Below, one piece after another: positions 6,409 through 7,386 of a DNA stretch of 7,386 nucleotides (positions are counted from its first letter, which is position 1; every line of letters starts with the position of its first letter). The notes beneath the pieces are model-generated. The model worked only from the letters and a program-made list of their open reading frames with translations, was not told the DNA's origin and ran no database searches. Position numbers and translations under genes: made by a program. Origin of the DNA: Chloroflexota bacterium (GTDB lineage: Bacteria > Chloroflexota > Dehalococcoidia > GIF9 > UBA5620); assembly GCA_026389735.1 (NCBI GenBank), contig JAPLHH010000286.1, positions 1-7,386 of the forward strand, in the 5' to 3' direction.

Positions 6409-6422
6409 TGTACTTTAAAAAG
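6409..6422 (+). promoter_or_regulatory. boxA-like antitermination site
   Basis: TGTACTTTAAAAAG matches 11 of 14 positions of the Gram-positive rRNA boxA as I recall it (TGTTCTTTGAAAAC). BoxA RNA binds NusB-NusE and protects untranslated rRNA transcripts from Rho. Its place, right after a hairpin and 29 nt before 23S rRNA, fits. The match is imperfect and the consensus is from memory. Confidence 0.45.
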
Positions 6423-6451
6423 TGAATATGTTTTGTGTTCAGGCTGATGTA

Positions 6452-7386
<935 letters not shown>

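Overview
The window looks like chromosomal housekeeping DNA from a bacterium of roughly 50% GC. I favour a Dehalococcoidia-type Chloroflexota member, often known only from metagenomes. The basis is mixed: no 16S rRNA or tRNA gene precedes the 23S rRNA gene, which matches the unlinked rRNA genes known in Dehalococcoides and relatives, and the intergenic repeats and gene set also fit. The lineage is an inference, not proven by anything in the window.

Left half (minus strand, read right to left): a membrane-anchored protein with an alpha/beta-hydrolase-like nucleophile motif (3838-2906), a TsaC/Sua5-type threonylcarbamoyl-AMP synthase (2870-2226), ribose-5-phosphate isomerase B (2064-1624), and dihydroxy-acid dehydratase IlvD (from 1528 or 1537 to the window edge, missing only its C-terminal end). 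The first two genes are 35 bp apart and probably cotranscribed. A 124-bp mosaic palindromic repeat separates tsaC from rpiB and supplies the last codons and stop of tsaC. IlvD has its own possible promoter overlapping the end of rpiB.

Right half (plus strand): guaA (GMP synthase, with an N-terminal extension of about 40 residues) diverges from the hydrolase across a 122-bp promoter region. It is followed 15 bp later by a small HExxH membrane protein. Next comes a repeat-like element of about 114 bp with imperfect terminal inverted repeats, two internal palindromes and a run of ten C. Two near-consensus sigma-70-type promoters in tandem follow (TTGACA-17-TATACT and TTGACC-17-TATACT), then a perfect 11-bp hairpin, a boxA-like antitermination site, and the first 935 nt of 23S rRNA.

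Functionally the genes cover tRNA t6A modification, pentose phosphate interconversion, branched-chain amino acid synthesis, GMP synthesis and ribosome production, plus two uncharacterised membrane proteins. I see no defence system, CRISPR array, prophage or transposase. The most interesting signals are non-coding: the stand-alone 23S transcription unit with its duplicated promoter and leader module, and the two repeat elements. Nothing here amounts to convincing evidence for a wholly new biological system.
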